NCBI GenBank assembly: GCA_934692625.1
Contig: CAKUUC010000005.1
Span: 62,001-126,000 of the forward strand
Direction of reading: 5' to 3'
Origin: an uncultured Candidatus Melainabacteria bacterium
GTDB taxonomy: Bacteria > Cyanobacteriota > Vampirovibrionia > Gastranaerophilales > Gastranaerophilaceae
Length of the DNA stretch: 64,000 nucleotides
Shown: piece by piece, positions 52,259 to 61,428 of the stretch
Layout of the letters: every line of letters starts with the position of its first letter
How positions within the stretch are numbered: the first letter of the stretch is position 1
Program-made: the position numbers and the translations under genes
The notes under the pieces: model-generated
The model's database searches: none
Told to the model about the DNA's origin: nothing
The model's input: only the letters and a program-made list of their open reading frames with translations

Positions 52259-52498
52259 CTAACCTACCAATCTATTATCATCTGCTTCTGATGCTTTTAC
52301 CATCAATGCGTGTTCGATAGGATTTTCTCTTGAATATGTTGTTTCGTGAACATCTTCAAACCCGAAATCTTCACGTGCTTTTCTTGCTTGATTTTCATCA
52401 ACGATTTTTTTTGCAAGTTCAGCAATTTCATAAACAAGTTTATATCTGTTATCTGAATTTTCATTCAAATCCCATGCAACTTTAATAATTTGATCCAT
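52259..52498 (-). CDS. rpoZ: RNA polymerase omega subunit-like protein
   Basis: The 79-residue protein has D-N-R-Y-K-L-V-Y-E-I-A-E-L-A-K-K-I-V-D and N-P-I-E-H-A-L-M-V-K-A-S-E, the two conserved segments of RpoZ, which helps assemble RNA polymerase. The length matches the family. A GAGGA site precedes the ATG by about 9 nt. The similarity is moderate, so a divergent omega is likely. Confidence 0.7.
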   Translation of the reverse strand: MDQIIKVAWDLNENSDNRYKLVYEIAELAKKIVDENQARKAREDFGFEDVHETTYSRENPIEHALMVKASEADDNRLVG

Positions 52499-52589
52499 AC
52501 TAAAAATTCCTCACTTTTACTATGTTTTAATAATATAATACAAATAAAAATTTAGCAAGTAGTGTTGTTTTGTTAATAAAATTATATTT

Positions 52590-52622
52590 ACAGGCGGGCG
52601 AGATTTCATCTCGCCCGCCTGT
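52590..52622. terminator. Long perfect hairpin after glgA
   Basis: ACAGGCGGGCGAGAT and its exact complement surround a 3-nt loop, 7 nt past the glgA stop codon. The arms are much richer in G+C than the surroundings. Confidence 0.75.
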
Positions 52623-52628
52623 CTAACC

Positions 52629-54074
52629 TTACTTTCCTGTTATTTCGTGATACATATCCATATATTGAACGGCACTTCGTTTCCAAGAAAAATCGGTTGT
52701 CATTGCGGATTTTCGCATTGCATCAAACACGTATTTATCAGTATAAACATACAATGCGCACTTGATTGCATTCAGCATATCCCAACCGTTGTATGCCCAG
52801 AATTTAAACCCGTTTGAATTATCTAACGGATAACCTGTTACCGTATCTTCCAAACCGCCTGTTGCACGAACAATTGGCAATGAACCGTAACGCATTGCAA
52901 TAAGTTGACTCAATCCGCAAGGTTCAAATCTCGATGGCATCAAGAAGAAATCACTTCCTGCATACAAAAGGTTTGCCAATTTTGCATCATACCCGACAAA
53001 AGTTCTGATATTTGGAGTGTTATTTGACAACCAAATGAAAAGATTTTCATAATCTTTATCACCACTGCCCATAAACACAAAATCAGCATCAAGTTTTTGC
53101 AATTCATATTGCATATCACGAATTAAATCAATACCTTTTTGATTAACAAGTCTTGAAATAAACGCTATCAATGGTCTTTCCGGATTATATTTCAAACCGA
53201 AATATTCGCAAATTGCTTTTTTGTTTTCTTCTTTTTTCTTCAAAGATTTAACATCATAATTTGCTTTCAATGATTTGTCGGTCTTGGGATTGAAAACTTT
53301 GTAATCAATACCGTTCAGAATTCCACGCAACTTATATTGAGCACCGCGCAAAGTATAATCCATATTTTCGCCATACTCAGAACCCAAAATTTCGCGAGCA
53401 TAAGTCGGAGAAACAGCAACAACTCTATCTGAATATTGGATAGCACCTTTCATCCAGTTTACCATTCCATAGTGTTCGCAACCCCATTGATTATAAACGA
53501 TATCTTTACGCATATTCGCAAAATCTAAAACATTTGAATGCCAAATTCCTTGATATGCCAAGTTATGAATTTCAAAAACACATTTTGTATTTGCCCAAAA
53601 CTCATCAAATTTATAATTTGAATGCAAATACATCGGAATCATTGCAGTGTGCCAATCGTTTGCGTGAATTACATCGGCACGGAAATTCAATGCCTTTGCG
53701 TATTCCATAACTGCAAGTGAGAAGGAAATATATCTTTCGTGTTCATATTGAGGATCAAGATATTTCGGATAAACCTCTTTAAAACAAGAAAAATACCAAT
53801 CATTTTTTATGAAAAATACGTTTATATTTGTATCAGGCAATTTTGTCATATACAAATTAAACTTGTGAGGTTGAGAACCAAAAGTCAACCACATTTCAGA
53901 GTTTTCAAGTTCTTTTATTCCATATTTTTCCTTATCTATACAACCGTGCAAAGGTGTAAAAATTGCAATTTCTGCACTTTTTTCTAATTCTTTAGGCAAA
54001 CTACCAATAACATCAGCAAGCCCGCCGGCTTTTGAAAAAGGAGCAACCTCCGCAGACGCAAATAAGATTTTCAT
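52629..54074 (-). CDS. glgA: Glycogen synthase (ADP-glucose type)
   Basis: The start M-K-I-L-F-A-S-A-E (54074) follows GAGGG; seven codons upstream are left out. The 481-residue GT5-family enzyme adds glucose from ADP-glucose to glycogen. It has K-A-G-G-L-A-D-V (ADP-glucose binding, K at 15) and the H-A-N-D-W-H-T segment. The C-terminal part has S-R-F-E-P-C-G-L-S-Q-L-I-A-M-R-Y-G and T-G-G-L-E-D-T-V. It is 33 nt downstream of the zinc-ribbon giant gene and possibly co-transcribed. Confidence 0.96.
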   Translation of the reverse strand: MKILFASAEVAPFSKAGGLADVIGSLPKELEKSAEIAIFTPLHGCIDKEKYGIKELENSEMWLTFGSQPHKFNLYMTKLPDTNINVFFIKNDWYFSCFKEVYPKYLDPQYEHERYISFSLAVMEYAKALNFRADVIHANDWHTAMIPMYLHSNYKFDEFWANTKCVFEIHNLAYQGIWHSNVLDFANMRKDIVYNQWGCEHYGMVNWMKGAIQYSDRVVAVSPTYAREILGSEYGENMDYTLRGAQYKLRGILNGIDYKVFNPKTDKSLKANYDVKSLKKKEENKKAICEYFGLKYNPERPLIAFISRLVNQKGIDLIRDMQYELQKLDADFVFMGSGDKDYENLFIWLSNNTPNIRTFVGYDAKLANLLYAGSDFFLMPSRFEPCGLSQLIAMRYGSLPIVRATGGLEDTVTGYPLDNSNGFKFWAYNGWDMLNAIKCALYVYTDKYVFDAMRKSAMTTDFSWKRSAVQYMDMYHEITGK

Positions 54075-54107
54075 TTTCCCTCTCTTTCTGAACATTTTAT
54101 TTTAAAA

Positions 54108-57100
54108 TTATGAGAAAAATTGTGACGGATCCACAACTTCTCCATCGGATTCAAACTTAGGCTTAGCAACCCTTTTAGTCGAATTTTGTTCAGGTTCTGG
54201 TGCGACATTTTTTTGAACATTTGTTTCAACTTTTTGAGGTGCGCCACCTATCGGATTTTCCAACATAATTTTATTAATGTCAATATTCAAATTAAAATTT
54301 AATCCATATTTTTGAACAATAGACACAGCCTGATTCATACAGATTTGCGCTTGTTCTTTAGAATTCAGACACATCATAACTTTGTACATATTAACTTTGT
54401 CAAGCATAATCAAATATTCACTCATCACACCAGTTTTTTCCATTTGGATAATTGAATTATTCAAAACGCCATAAGCAAGTTCATATTTACCTTCTGAAAT
54501 ATACAGAACGCTCAAAACATACCAAACCAAATGAAGTACAGAATTTAGACCTTTTTCTTTTGCGGTTTTAATAATCTTAAACAACATTGAAGATGCTTTT
54601 TCAAACGAACCCAATTGAACATAAGCATAACCTATCATCAAATCTGCAAACAATTCGACAGAATAAAGCATTGCCGAACGTGCAACAAGTTTTGCCTTAT
54701 ACATTTCCCTTGCAAAATTCTCAGGATTATCTTTGAACGTTTCAAAAGAATTAATAATATGATAAAGTAACGATGAGAATAAATCTTTTTCACCCATCAT
54801 TGCAGGATTTATCTTAACTTCTCTACCTTTTATCAAGTTTTGCAATTGTTCAAAAATAGCATATTCCTTAGGAATAAACGGCATAAGCTTTCTAGAAATT
54901 TGCAAAAATTCTTTCACATCTTCATTGAGTGTCAAAACATCAACTAATGCAATATATCCGACACATTCTGAAATCAAAAATTCTAATTCGTCTTTTGCAA
55001 TAATTGTATACTCAATTTTTTGTAAATTTTCTGCATTTAGAACATTCAAAACGTTATAACCAATATCTAAGCAATCTCCAAACGCCCCAATATGGAACAA
55101 AATTTTGACATACAAAATTGACATTATTAAAAAGTTCAAATCAAAATCAGGAGATGACGGATCTATTGAAGAATTTTCAAGAGAAGATAAAACATTATGT
55201 GTCAAATCCATTGCATAAAGATATGCACCTTCTTGCATTGCGCCCTGTATCATTTTTGAACCGAGAGCAACGTATTTGTCTATTTCTCCGCTATTTTTCA
55301 AATACTCTAACGATTTTGTCACAATTTTAATATTTTCTTGCGGATTATATTCGTACATATTATCTGCAACATTTTCGTACAAAGAAATTTTATATTTATC
55401 CAACTCTTCTTGCGACCAAGTATCAGAATATTTTTCCAAACATTTCATAATTTCGTTTGAACAGTTCAAGTAAGATGAAAAATCCCCCATTGCCAAGCTT
55501 ATATTTGTAAGACTTTCCCACTCAAATATAACTTTTTCATTATCACCAATAATGTCATAGAAGAAAGTTTTTACAGGTGCTGGCATTTCCTCTGTGAATA
55601 CTTTTTCAAACAACTCATTTGCAATAGCGACTAACTCATCTTTATCAAGAACCTCTAATAATGCCTTACGTAAGATGTTATAATTTGGGAAATATACACA
55701 GTTGTTATAAGAGTATAAATACCCCATTTGTGCCAATTCTTCACCAATCTTTTGCCAATCTTTGTAACCTAACGAATTTATTGTTTTTTCATCAACTCGT
55801 GTTCCTAACAAAACAAGTGTTGCCAAAAATCTGATACTTTCTGAATTATCTTTAAGTAAATTCAAACGTCGTTTTATAAGTTTTTCCAAACCTGAAGGAA
55901 TAATGATTGTCTTTGGATTAACCATTTCTATTGTATTTTCAGCATATTCATAAACTCCGGATTCCAGCAAATATTGAATTGCAAAATCTAAAAACAAAGT
56001 ACTTCCGCAAGCGTATTTTGCAATTCGTTGGAAATAAAAATCGGTCAAAATATTTTTGTAAAAATCATAATCCGCATTTACAATCGTCTGGAACGGAGTT
56101 GCCGTCAGCGTAACTTCTGTATAGTAACTTCTTGATAATAAGAAATGGAATTTTTTATGTAATGAATAATCTCTGTCATAAGAAATCAAATAACTGATAT
56201 TTAACTCATCTAAATAGTCAAATAATTGTTCCATTACATAAAGCGAACTTTCATCAATTTTTTCAAAATTTTCAATATAAATCAAAGAATTCGGAATGGC
56301 TTGAAGCATCGCAACAAAAACATTGCAATATTTTTCGCGGGTTTCGCCCATATTTTGCATAGGTCGTTGAGTAAGTTTTATTAAATCTTCAACCAAGCCT
56401 TCATTATCAATATTACCAAACATTGAAAAATCATTTGTAGCAAACAATTTTTGCGAAACAGTATATTCAAAAACTGCCGAAATCAAGTCACGGAAAAAAG
56501 AATACGGAGTAAATTTCATATCATCGTGACAAGTAACAGGAATTATATTTTCATAAAGTCCCATTTCATCAACAGTTGAAAGTAATTTCAAAGTATAAGG
56601 TTGATACATTGCAGAAGCTTTTAAAGCCAAAATTCCTTTTGGTACTTCCTGCAACGTGTTAACTACAGCATCAAAAACATTCATGCCGGGAACTTTTACA
56701 AATGCACAATTTATTTCCTCAAAATCAATAACATCAAGGTCATATACAGAATCTTCATTTGTTGCATTTTCTTCCGCCAGAACATCTTGAGTTAATTTTT
56801 CTTGGTCAACAAGAGCGGATTGGACAAACATAGGAACTTCAGGTTCTTCAAGTTCTTGTTCTTTATGAGCCTCATTTTTCAAAAGTTCACCAACGTTTAC
56901 AAATTCTCTTACATTTATTTCAAAATAACGTTTAACAAACCCGTCTTTGACTGTCGCATTTAATGTTTCTAACTTGTAATGAGAACTGTAAACATCATAA
57001 AAATCTTCGTCGGTAATAACCTGAAAAGCTTCCATCGCCTTCATATCAATAGAATCACTATTAGTCATTAAATTAGCGCTGAATCCGACATCAAGATCGT

Positions 57101-57692
57101 AAGGATTTCCATCAGCATCACGTTTCATTATTGAAAAATTACACTTTAAAGCGACACCTTTTTTCTTTAGCAATTTGATATTCACTTTTGTAAGCATGTT
57201 GATAAGTTCGATTGTCGCTTGAATTGCAGAATTAGCAGAAGAAGAAAATGTATAATCACGGTTAAATCGAATTACATAAGTATCACCTTTAACGATTTGG
57301 CGACGCACACTCAAGGTTTGCACATAAGAACTAATCATTGCATCAATATTTGTCATAAATTTTCGATACAATTGATTTGAGCCGAGTTTTGCTTTTACGA
57401 CATTACTATTTGGAAAATCAATCCTCACCACAGCAAAGCTATCAGTGTTTGATTCTCCCAACACTGCACTTATCTCATTAGAATACCCGCATTTTACGCA
57501 CTTTTCGTTTTTCAGAAGATTAATTTTTCCGCACTTTGCACATTTTGTAACCAAAACTTCGCCACATTTTCTGCAAACATTTTTGGTATTAACCGTCTTG
57601 CAAACAGGACAAATTATTTTTAAAACCTTCTTACAATTCGGGCAAACTAATGCACCTTTATCAATTTCTGCTCCGCATTTTGGACATTCCAT
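54108..57692 (-). CDS. Giant zinc-ribbon protein with cyclase-like and degenerate NTPase regions
   Basis: The first 70 residues hold several C-x-x-C pairs (C-P-K-C, C-P-N-C, C-P-V-C, C-R-K-C, C-A-K-C, C-V-K-C), forming double zinc ribbons. Residues about 85-265 resemble a degenerate class III nucleotide cyclase fold (F-A-V-V-R-I-D-F, D-T-Y-V-I-R-F, C-N-F-S-I). About 330-560 resemble an AAA/STAND ATPase without a P-loop: where G-x-x-G-x-G-K-S is expected the sequence reads L-K-A-S-A-M-Y-Q-P-Y-T. The Walker B site is L-I-Y-I-E-N-F-E-K-I-D. The remaining 600 residues are TPR-like helices. The layout recalls cyclase-ATPase-TPR signalling proteins, with catalysis apparently lost. The ATG is 6 nt after a -10 box. 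Confidence 0.65.
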   Translation of the reverse strand: MECPKCGAEIDKGALVCPNCKKVLKIICPVCKTVNTKNVCRKCGEVLVTKCAKCGKINLLKNEKCVKCGYSNEISAVLGESNTDSFAVVRIDFPNSNVVKAKLGSNQLYRKFMTNIDAMISSYVQTLSVRRQIVKGDTYVIRFNRDYTFSSSANSAIQATIELINMLTKVNIKLLKKKGVALKCNFSIMKRDADGNPYDLDVGFSANLMTNSDSIDMKAMEAFQVITDEDFYDVYSSHYKLETLNATVKDGFVKRYFEINVREFVNVGELLKNEAHKEQELEEPEVPMFVQSALVDQEKLTQDVLAEENATNEDSVYDLDVIDFEEINCAFVKVPGMNVFDAVVNTLQEVPKGILALKASAMYQPYTLKLLSTVDEMGLYENIIPVTCHDDMKFTPYSFFRDLISAVFEYTVSQKLFATNDFSMFGNIDNEGLVEDLIKLTQRPMQNMGETREKYCNVFVAMLQAIPNSLIYIENFEKIDESSLYVMEQLFDYLDELNISYLISYDRDYSLHKKFHFLLSRSYYTEVTLTATPFQTIVNADYDFYKNILTDFYFQRIAKYACGSTLFLDFAIQYLLESGVYEYAENTIEMVNPKTIIIPSGLEKLIKRRLNLLKDNSESIRFLATLVLLGTRVDEKTINSLGYKDWQKIGEELAQMGYLYSYNNCVYFPNYNILRKALLEVLDKDELVAIANELFEKVFTEEMPAPVKTFFYDIIGDNEKVIFEWESLTNISLAMGDFSSYLNCSNEIMKCLEKYSDTWSQEELDKYKISLYENVADNMYEYNPQENIKIVTKSLEYLKNSGEIDKYVALGSKMIQGAMQEGAYLYAMDLTHNVLSSLENSSIDPSSPDFDLNFLIMSILYVKILFHIGAFGDCLDIGYNVLNVLNAENLQKIEYTIIAKDELEFLISECVGYIALVDVLTLNEDVKEFLQISRKLMPFIPKEYAIFEQLQNLIKGREVKINPAMMGEKDLFSSLLYHIINSFETFKDNPENFAREMYKAKLVARSAMLYSVELFADLMIGYAYVQLGSFEKASSMLFKIIKTAKEKGLNSVLHLVWYVLSVLYISEGKYELAYGVLNNSIIQMEKTGVMSEYLIMLDKVNMYKVMMCLNSKEQAQICMNQAVSIVQKYGLNFNLNIDINKIMLENPIGGAPQKVETNVQKNVAPEPEQNSTKRVAKPKFESDGEVVDPSQFFS

Positions 57693-57698
57693 ACTTTA

Positions 57699-57707
57699 AT
57701 TGTACCA
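57699..57707 (-). promoter_or_regulatory. Extended -10 promoter 6 nt before ATG of 54108-57692
   Basis: On the minus strand TGG then TACAAT (57699-57704) ends 6 nt before the start codon at 57692. No Shine-Dalgarno sequence is visible, so the transcript may be leaderless. Confidence 0.5.
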
Positions 57708-57779
57708 TATTTCAATCTTTTTAATCTAGTTCAAAAAGAGGATATTTATGCTATTATACTAAATAAGGAACTGTAAGAT

Positions 57780-58862
57780 ATGAGTATTATAGCTGACGAC
57801 AACGATTTCAAAAAAAGTAAAGAAGAGTTTGAGCAAAAGCACAAAAACCCAATAATCAAACCTGAAACAATTGACAATGACAAAAAGTTTGAATTGAGTA
57901 TAAGACCGAAAACTTTTGACACATATATCGGACAATCAGGATTGAAAGAAACTTTAAAAATCACAATTCAGGCAGCAAAGAAACGTCAATCTCCGCTTGA
58001 CCACTTGTTATTTTACGGTCCACCAGGGTTGGGGAAAACAACACTTGCAGGTGTTATCGCTCAAGAAATGAATGTTGATTTCAAAATAACTTCAGCACCG
58101 GCACTTGAACGACCTCGTGATATCATCGGAATTTTGATGTCGTTGAAGGCAAACGAAATTCTTTTTATTGATGAAATACACAGATTAAATAAAGTTGCGG
58201 AAGAAATTTTGTATTCTGCAATGGAAGATTTTTATCTTGATATGACTACCGGAAAAAGTCAAACCGTCAAAACTTTACGAGTTCCGCTTCCAAAATTTAC
58301 GCTAATCGGAGCAACCACAAAAGCCGGAGAACTCTCAGGACCATTAAGAGATAGGTTTGGAATAATCCACAGACTGGAATTTTACACAGAAGACGAACTA
58401 TCACAAGTTATTAACCGTACGGCGGGAATTTTAAATATTGATATTGATGAAGAAGGCGCACACGCAATAGCAAGACGTTCCCGTGGCACCCCACGTATTG
58501 CAAACAGACTGATTAAGCGTGTGGGTGATTATGCTCTTGTCAAAAGTAACGGCCAAATTAACAAAAAAATTGCTGATGAATCGTTAGATATATTAAAAAT
58601 TGATGAATTCGGACTTGATACAACAGACAGAAGTCTTTTGAAACTTATTATCGAAAAATATGACGGTGGACCTGTCGGTATTGAAACAATTGCCGCAGCA
58701 ATTGGAGAAGACACAAGAACATTGGAAGATGTTTGTGAACCTTATCTTTTGCAGGCAGGCTTGCTCCAAAGAACTCCACGAGGTCGTAAAGTTTCACCTG
58801 CCGCTTATCGACATTTGGGGTATAGAACACAAACAAAAACTAATCAACAAAGTTTGTTTTAA
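57780..58862 (+). CDS. ruvB: Holliday junction branch migration helicase RuvB
   Basis: The 360-residue AAA+ motor works with RuvA to move Holliday junctions. Walker A is G-P-P-G-L-G-K-T-T, Walker B L-F-I-D-E-I-H-R-L, sensor I G-A-T-T-K-A-G, and the Arg finger lies in G-P-L-R-D-R-F-G. A C-terminal winged helix (R-T-P-R-G-R-K-V) follows. The N terminus is about 20 residues longer than in E. coli and acidic/basic. AAGGA precedes the ATG. recG follows after 28 nt. Confidence 0.97.
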   Translation: MSIIADDNDFKKSKEEFEQKHKNPIIKPETIDNDKKFELSIRPKTFDTYIGQSGLKETLKITIQAAKKRQSPLDHLLFYGPPGLGKTTLAGVIAQEMNVDFKITSAPALERPRDIIGILMSLKANEILFIDEIHRLNKVAEEILYSAMEDFYLDMTTGKSQTVKTLRVPLPKFTLIGATTKAGELSGPLRDRFGIIHRLEFYTEDELSQVINRTAGILNIDIDEEGAHAIARRSRGTPRIANRLIKRVGDYALVKSNGQINKKIADESLDILKIDEFGLDTTDRSLLKLIIEKYDGGPVGIETIAAAIGEDTRTLEDVCEPYLLQAGLLQRTPRGRKVSPAAYRHLGYRTQTKTNQQSLF

Positions 58863-58890
58863 ATAATAATAATATTTATGGACACGGGGA

Positions 58891-61284
58891 ATGGTTGATA
58901 ATCTTGACAAAATTAAGGCTGCAATAGAAATAGAGGCGAAATACCGCTATATAGATATTCACGGCAAAAGACAAAAATTTTCAAGTTTTATCAAACAAGA
59001 AGCAAAAAATAACTACAAAAAATCGAAAAAAAATCCCCGTTGGGCAGTTGTTATTGAAGCCTTTGAACAGTATCCTTGTCTATCTATGCCTGACAGGAAA
59101 AAAGCAATCGACCAACTTATAAAAGTCATAAAAACTGACATTCAACAAGAAAAAGAAGAAAAAAAACAAGAAGAAAACCGACAACTACAACGCTCAAAAC
59201 ACCCGTCAGAAGTTGATGTAATGTACATAAAAGGTGTAGGTCCAAAAGTTGCCTACAAACTGAACAAACTAAACATATTCACCGCTCAAGATTTGATGAT
59301 GTATTTTCCTAAAAAACACGTTGATTACTCTTCTAGAACTCTAATTAAAAACCTCGAAGAAGGTCAATCTACAACGGTTTTTGGCTACGTAAAATCAGTT
59401 TCGGCATTCAACACAAAAAAAAATCTTGCCGTCATAAAAGTTGTAATCGGTGACGAAAGCGGAAGATTTGAACTAAGTTTTTTCCAAAACGGTGCAAACA
59501 AATACTTGCTTGAACGAACAAAAGCGCAATTCCCCGTCAATGCAGCAATTATGGTTTCAGGTATGGTGAAAAGAAATTCTTACGACAACCGACTAACAAT
59601 GGACAAGCCGACATATTCGATTATGAACGGAGAATTCTTAGAAAATCCTGATTCTAATTTGAACCTTGCCAGAATTGTCCCGATTTATACGGTTTGCGAA
59701 GGATTGAACATAAAAACACTCCGCAAAGCAATCTACAACGCAATCGAACTATACAAAGACGAAATTGTTAATGTAATTCCTGACGAAATTCGCCAAAGAT
59801 TAGGAATTCTGGACAAAAAAGTTGCAGTAAAACAAATCCACTTCCCCGAATCAAACGATATGCTCGAGCATGCCAGATTCTCGCTTATTTTTGAAGAACT
59901 ATTCCTAATTCAACTAAAACTAATCAGATTGCGAGAGGCTACAGCAAAGAATACACCGTCTTACGCACTAAAAGTTCACAAAGACGGACTTGTTCAGCAA
60001 TTCATAAAAAACTTACCGTTTGAACTTACCTCTGGGCAAAAACAAGCAGTAAACGAAATTTTAAACGATATGAATTCTGATGCTCCTATGCAAAGACTTT
60101 TGCAAGGTGATGTAGGTAGCGGAAAAACCGTTGTCGCAACGATTATGCTACTTGCAGCAATAGAAAACGGATACCAAGGGGCTCTTATGGCACCGACCGA
60201 AATTCTCGCTCAGCAACATTACAACAACCTTATTGAATGGCTTACTCCAATGGGCTTGAGTGTCGGATTATTTTTAGGAAGTCACGGCAAAAAATTACGC
60301 CAAAAATTTGAAACAGACCTCAAAAACGGTCAAACTCATATTGCCGTCGGAACTCATGCTCTAATTCAAGAAAACGTAGAATTTAAAAATCTTGGCGCTA
60401 TCGTTGTTGATGAGCAGCACCGTTTTGGGGTAAAACAACGTAATGTTCTTAAAAAGAAATCGCAAAACCCGCAAATTCTAACAATGACTGCAACTCCAAT
60501 ACCAAGAACACTTGCACTAACTGTTCACGGGGATTTGGATTTGACCGTAATTAACGAATTACCAAAAGGTAGAAAACCTATCAAAACAATGCTTACAGGT
60601 TCACACCAACAGGTTTGGAAACTCATAAAAGAAGAAGTTGATGCAGGACGTCAAGCCTACATTGTGTATCCACTGATTGACGAAAGCGAAACTCTCTCAG
60701 CCAAAGCCGCAACAATTGAAGCTGAAAAGTTGCAAAATGAAGTTTTTCCGGAATATAAAATCGGACTGCTTCATGGGAAATTGAAAAATGATGAAAAAGA
60801 AACCGTAATGAAGGAATTTAAAGAAGGTAAATATGACATTTTGGTATCAACAACCGTTGTTGAAGTTGGGGTTGATGTTCCAAACGCAACCGTTATGGTA
60901 ATTGAAAATGCAGAAAGATTTGGATTATCTCAACTTCACCAATTGCGTGGACGTGTCGGACGTAATTCGCTCCAATCTTATTGCATTTTGATAACTTCAT
61001 CACGAAGTCAAGAAACTCGTGAACGATTGAGCATAATGACCGAAACCAATGACGGTTTTGTCATTGCAGAAAAAGATTTACAACTTAGAGGCCCCGGAGA
61101 ATTTTTAGGAACACGCCAATCTGGTTTGCCTGACTTGATAATTTCTGACATTGTACGTGATGCAAAAATTTTAGAAATTGCTCGCAATGAAGCGATTGAG
61201 TTTGTCAAAAATAATGATATAGAAAAATACCCTGCATTAAAGACTGTAACATCTCTTGAAATGTTTACCGGACTTGATATTTAA
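58891..61284 (+). CDS. recG: ATP-dependent DNA helicase RecG
   Basis: The 797-residue helicase remodels stalled forks and recombination intermediates. It has an extra charged N-terminal region of about 110 residues before V-M-Y-I-K-G-V-G-P-K-V-A, a helix-hairpin-helix, and the OB wedge domain. The helicase core follows with Walker A G-D-V-G-S-G-K-T-V-V-A and the DEAH-like D-E-Q-H-R-F-G. Further on are T-A-T-P-I-P-R-T and V-E-V-G-V-D-V-P, and the motif VI-like Q-L-R-G-R-V-G-R. The long N-terminal extension is typical of cyanobacterial and plant RecG. It is co-directional with ruvB, in line with a shared role. Confidence 0.95.
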   Translation: MVDNLDKIKAAIEIEAKYRYIDIHGKRQKFSSFIKQEAKNNYKKSKKNPRWAVVIEAFEQYPCLSMPDRKKAIDQLIKVIKTDIQQEKEEKKQEENRQLQRSKHPSEVDVMYIKGVGPKVAYKLNKLNIFTAQDLMMYFPKKHVDYSSRTLIKNLEEGQSTTVFGYVKSVSAFNTKKNLAVIKVVIGDESGRFELSFFQNGANKYLLERTKAQFPVNAAIMVSGMVKRNSYDNRLTMDKPTYSIMNGEFLENPDSNLNLARIVPIYTVCEGLNIKTLRKAIYNAIELYKDEIVNVIPDEIRQRLGILDKKVAVKQIHFPESNDMLEHARFSLIFEELFLIQLKLIRLREATAKNTPSYALKVHKDGLVQQFIKNLPFELTSGQKQAVNEILNDMNSDAPMQRLLQGDVGSGKTVVATIMLLAAIENGYQGALMAPTEILAQQHYNNLIEWLTPMGLSVGLFLGSHGKKLRQKFETDLKNGQTHIAVGTHALIQENVEFKNLGAIVVDEQHRFGVKQRNVLKKKSQNPQILTMTATPIPRTLALTVHGDLDLTVINELPKGRKPIKTMLTGSHQQVWKLIKEEVDAGRQAYIVYPLIDESETLSAKAATIEAEKLQNEVFPEYKIGLLHGKLKNDEKETVMKEFKEGKYDILVSTTVVEVGVDVPNATVMVIENAERFGLSQLHQLRGRVGRNSLQSYCILITSSRSQETRERLSIMTETNDGFVIAEKDLQLRGPGEFLGTRQSGLPDLIISDIVRDAKILEIARNEAIEFVKNNDIEKYPALKTVTSLEMFTGLDI

Positions 61285-61340
61285 CCGACAGATTGAAATA
61301 AATTTCACCCCTTGACTTTATTAAAAAATCCATTAAAAGA

Positions 61341-61369
61341 TTGATGTAAAAACTAAAAATATGTAATAT
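61341..61369 (+). promoter_or_regulatory. Predicted promoter of the flagellar switch/export operon
   Basis: TTGATG (61341-61346) and TAATAT (61364-61369) are spaced 17 nt. A hairpin GTGGG/CCCAC (61377-61394) would sit at the start of the transcript. Confidence 0.5.
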
Positions 61370-61428
61370 TGTAGAAGTGGGAAATTTTACCCACAGACTT
61401 AGGGAACACAAAAGGGATAGCTTGAATA

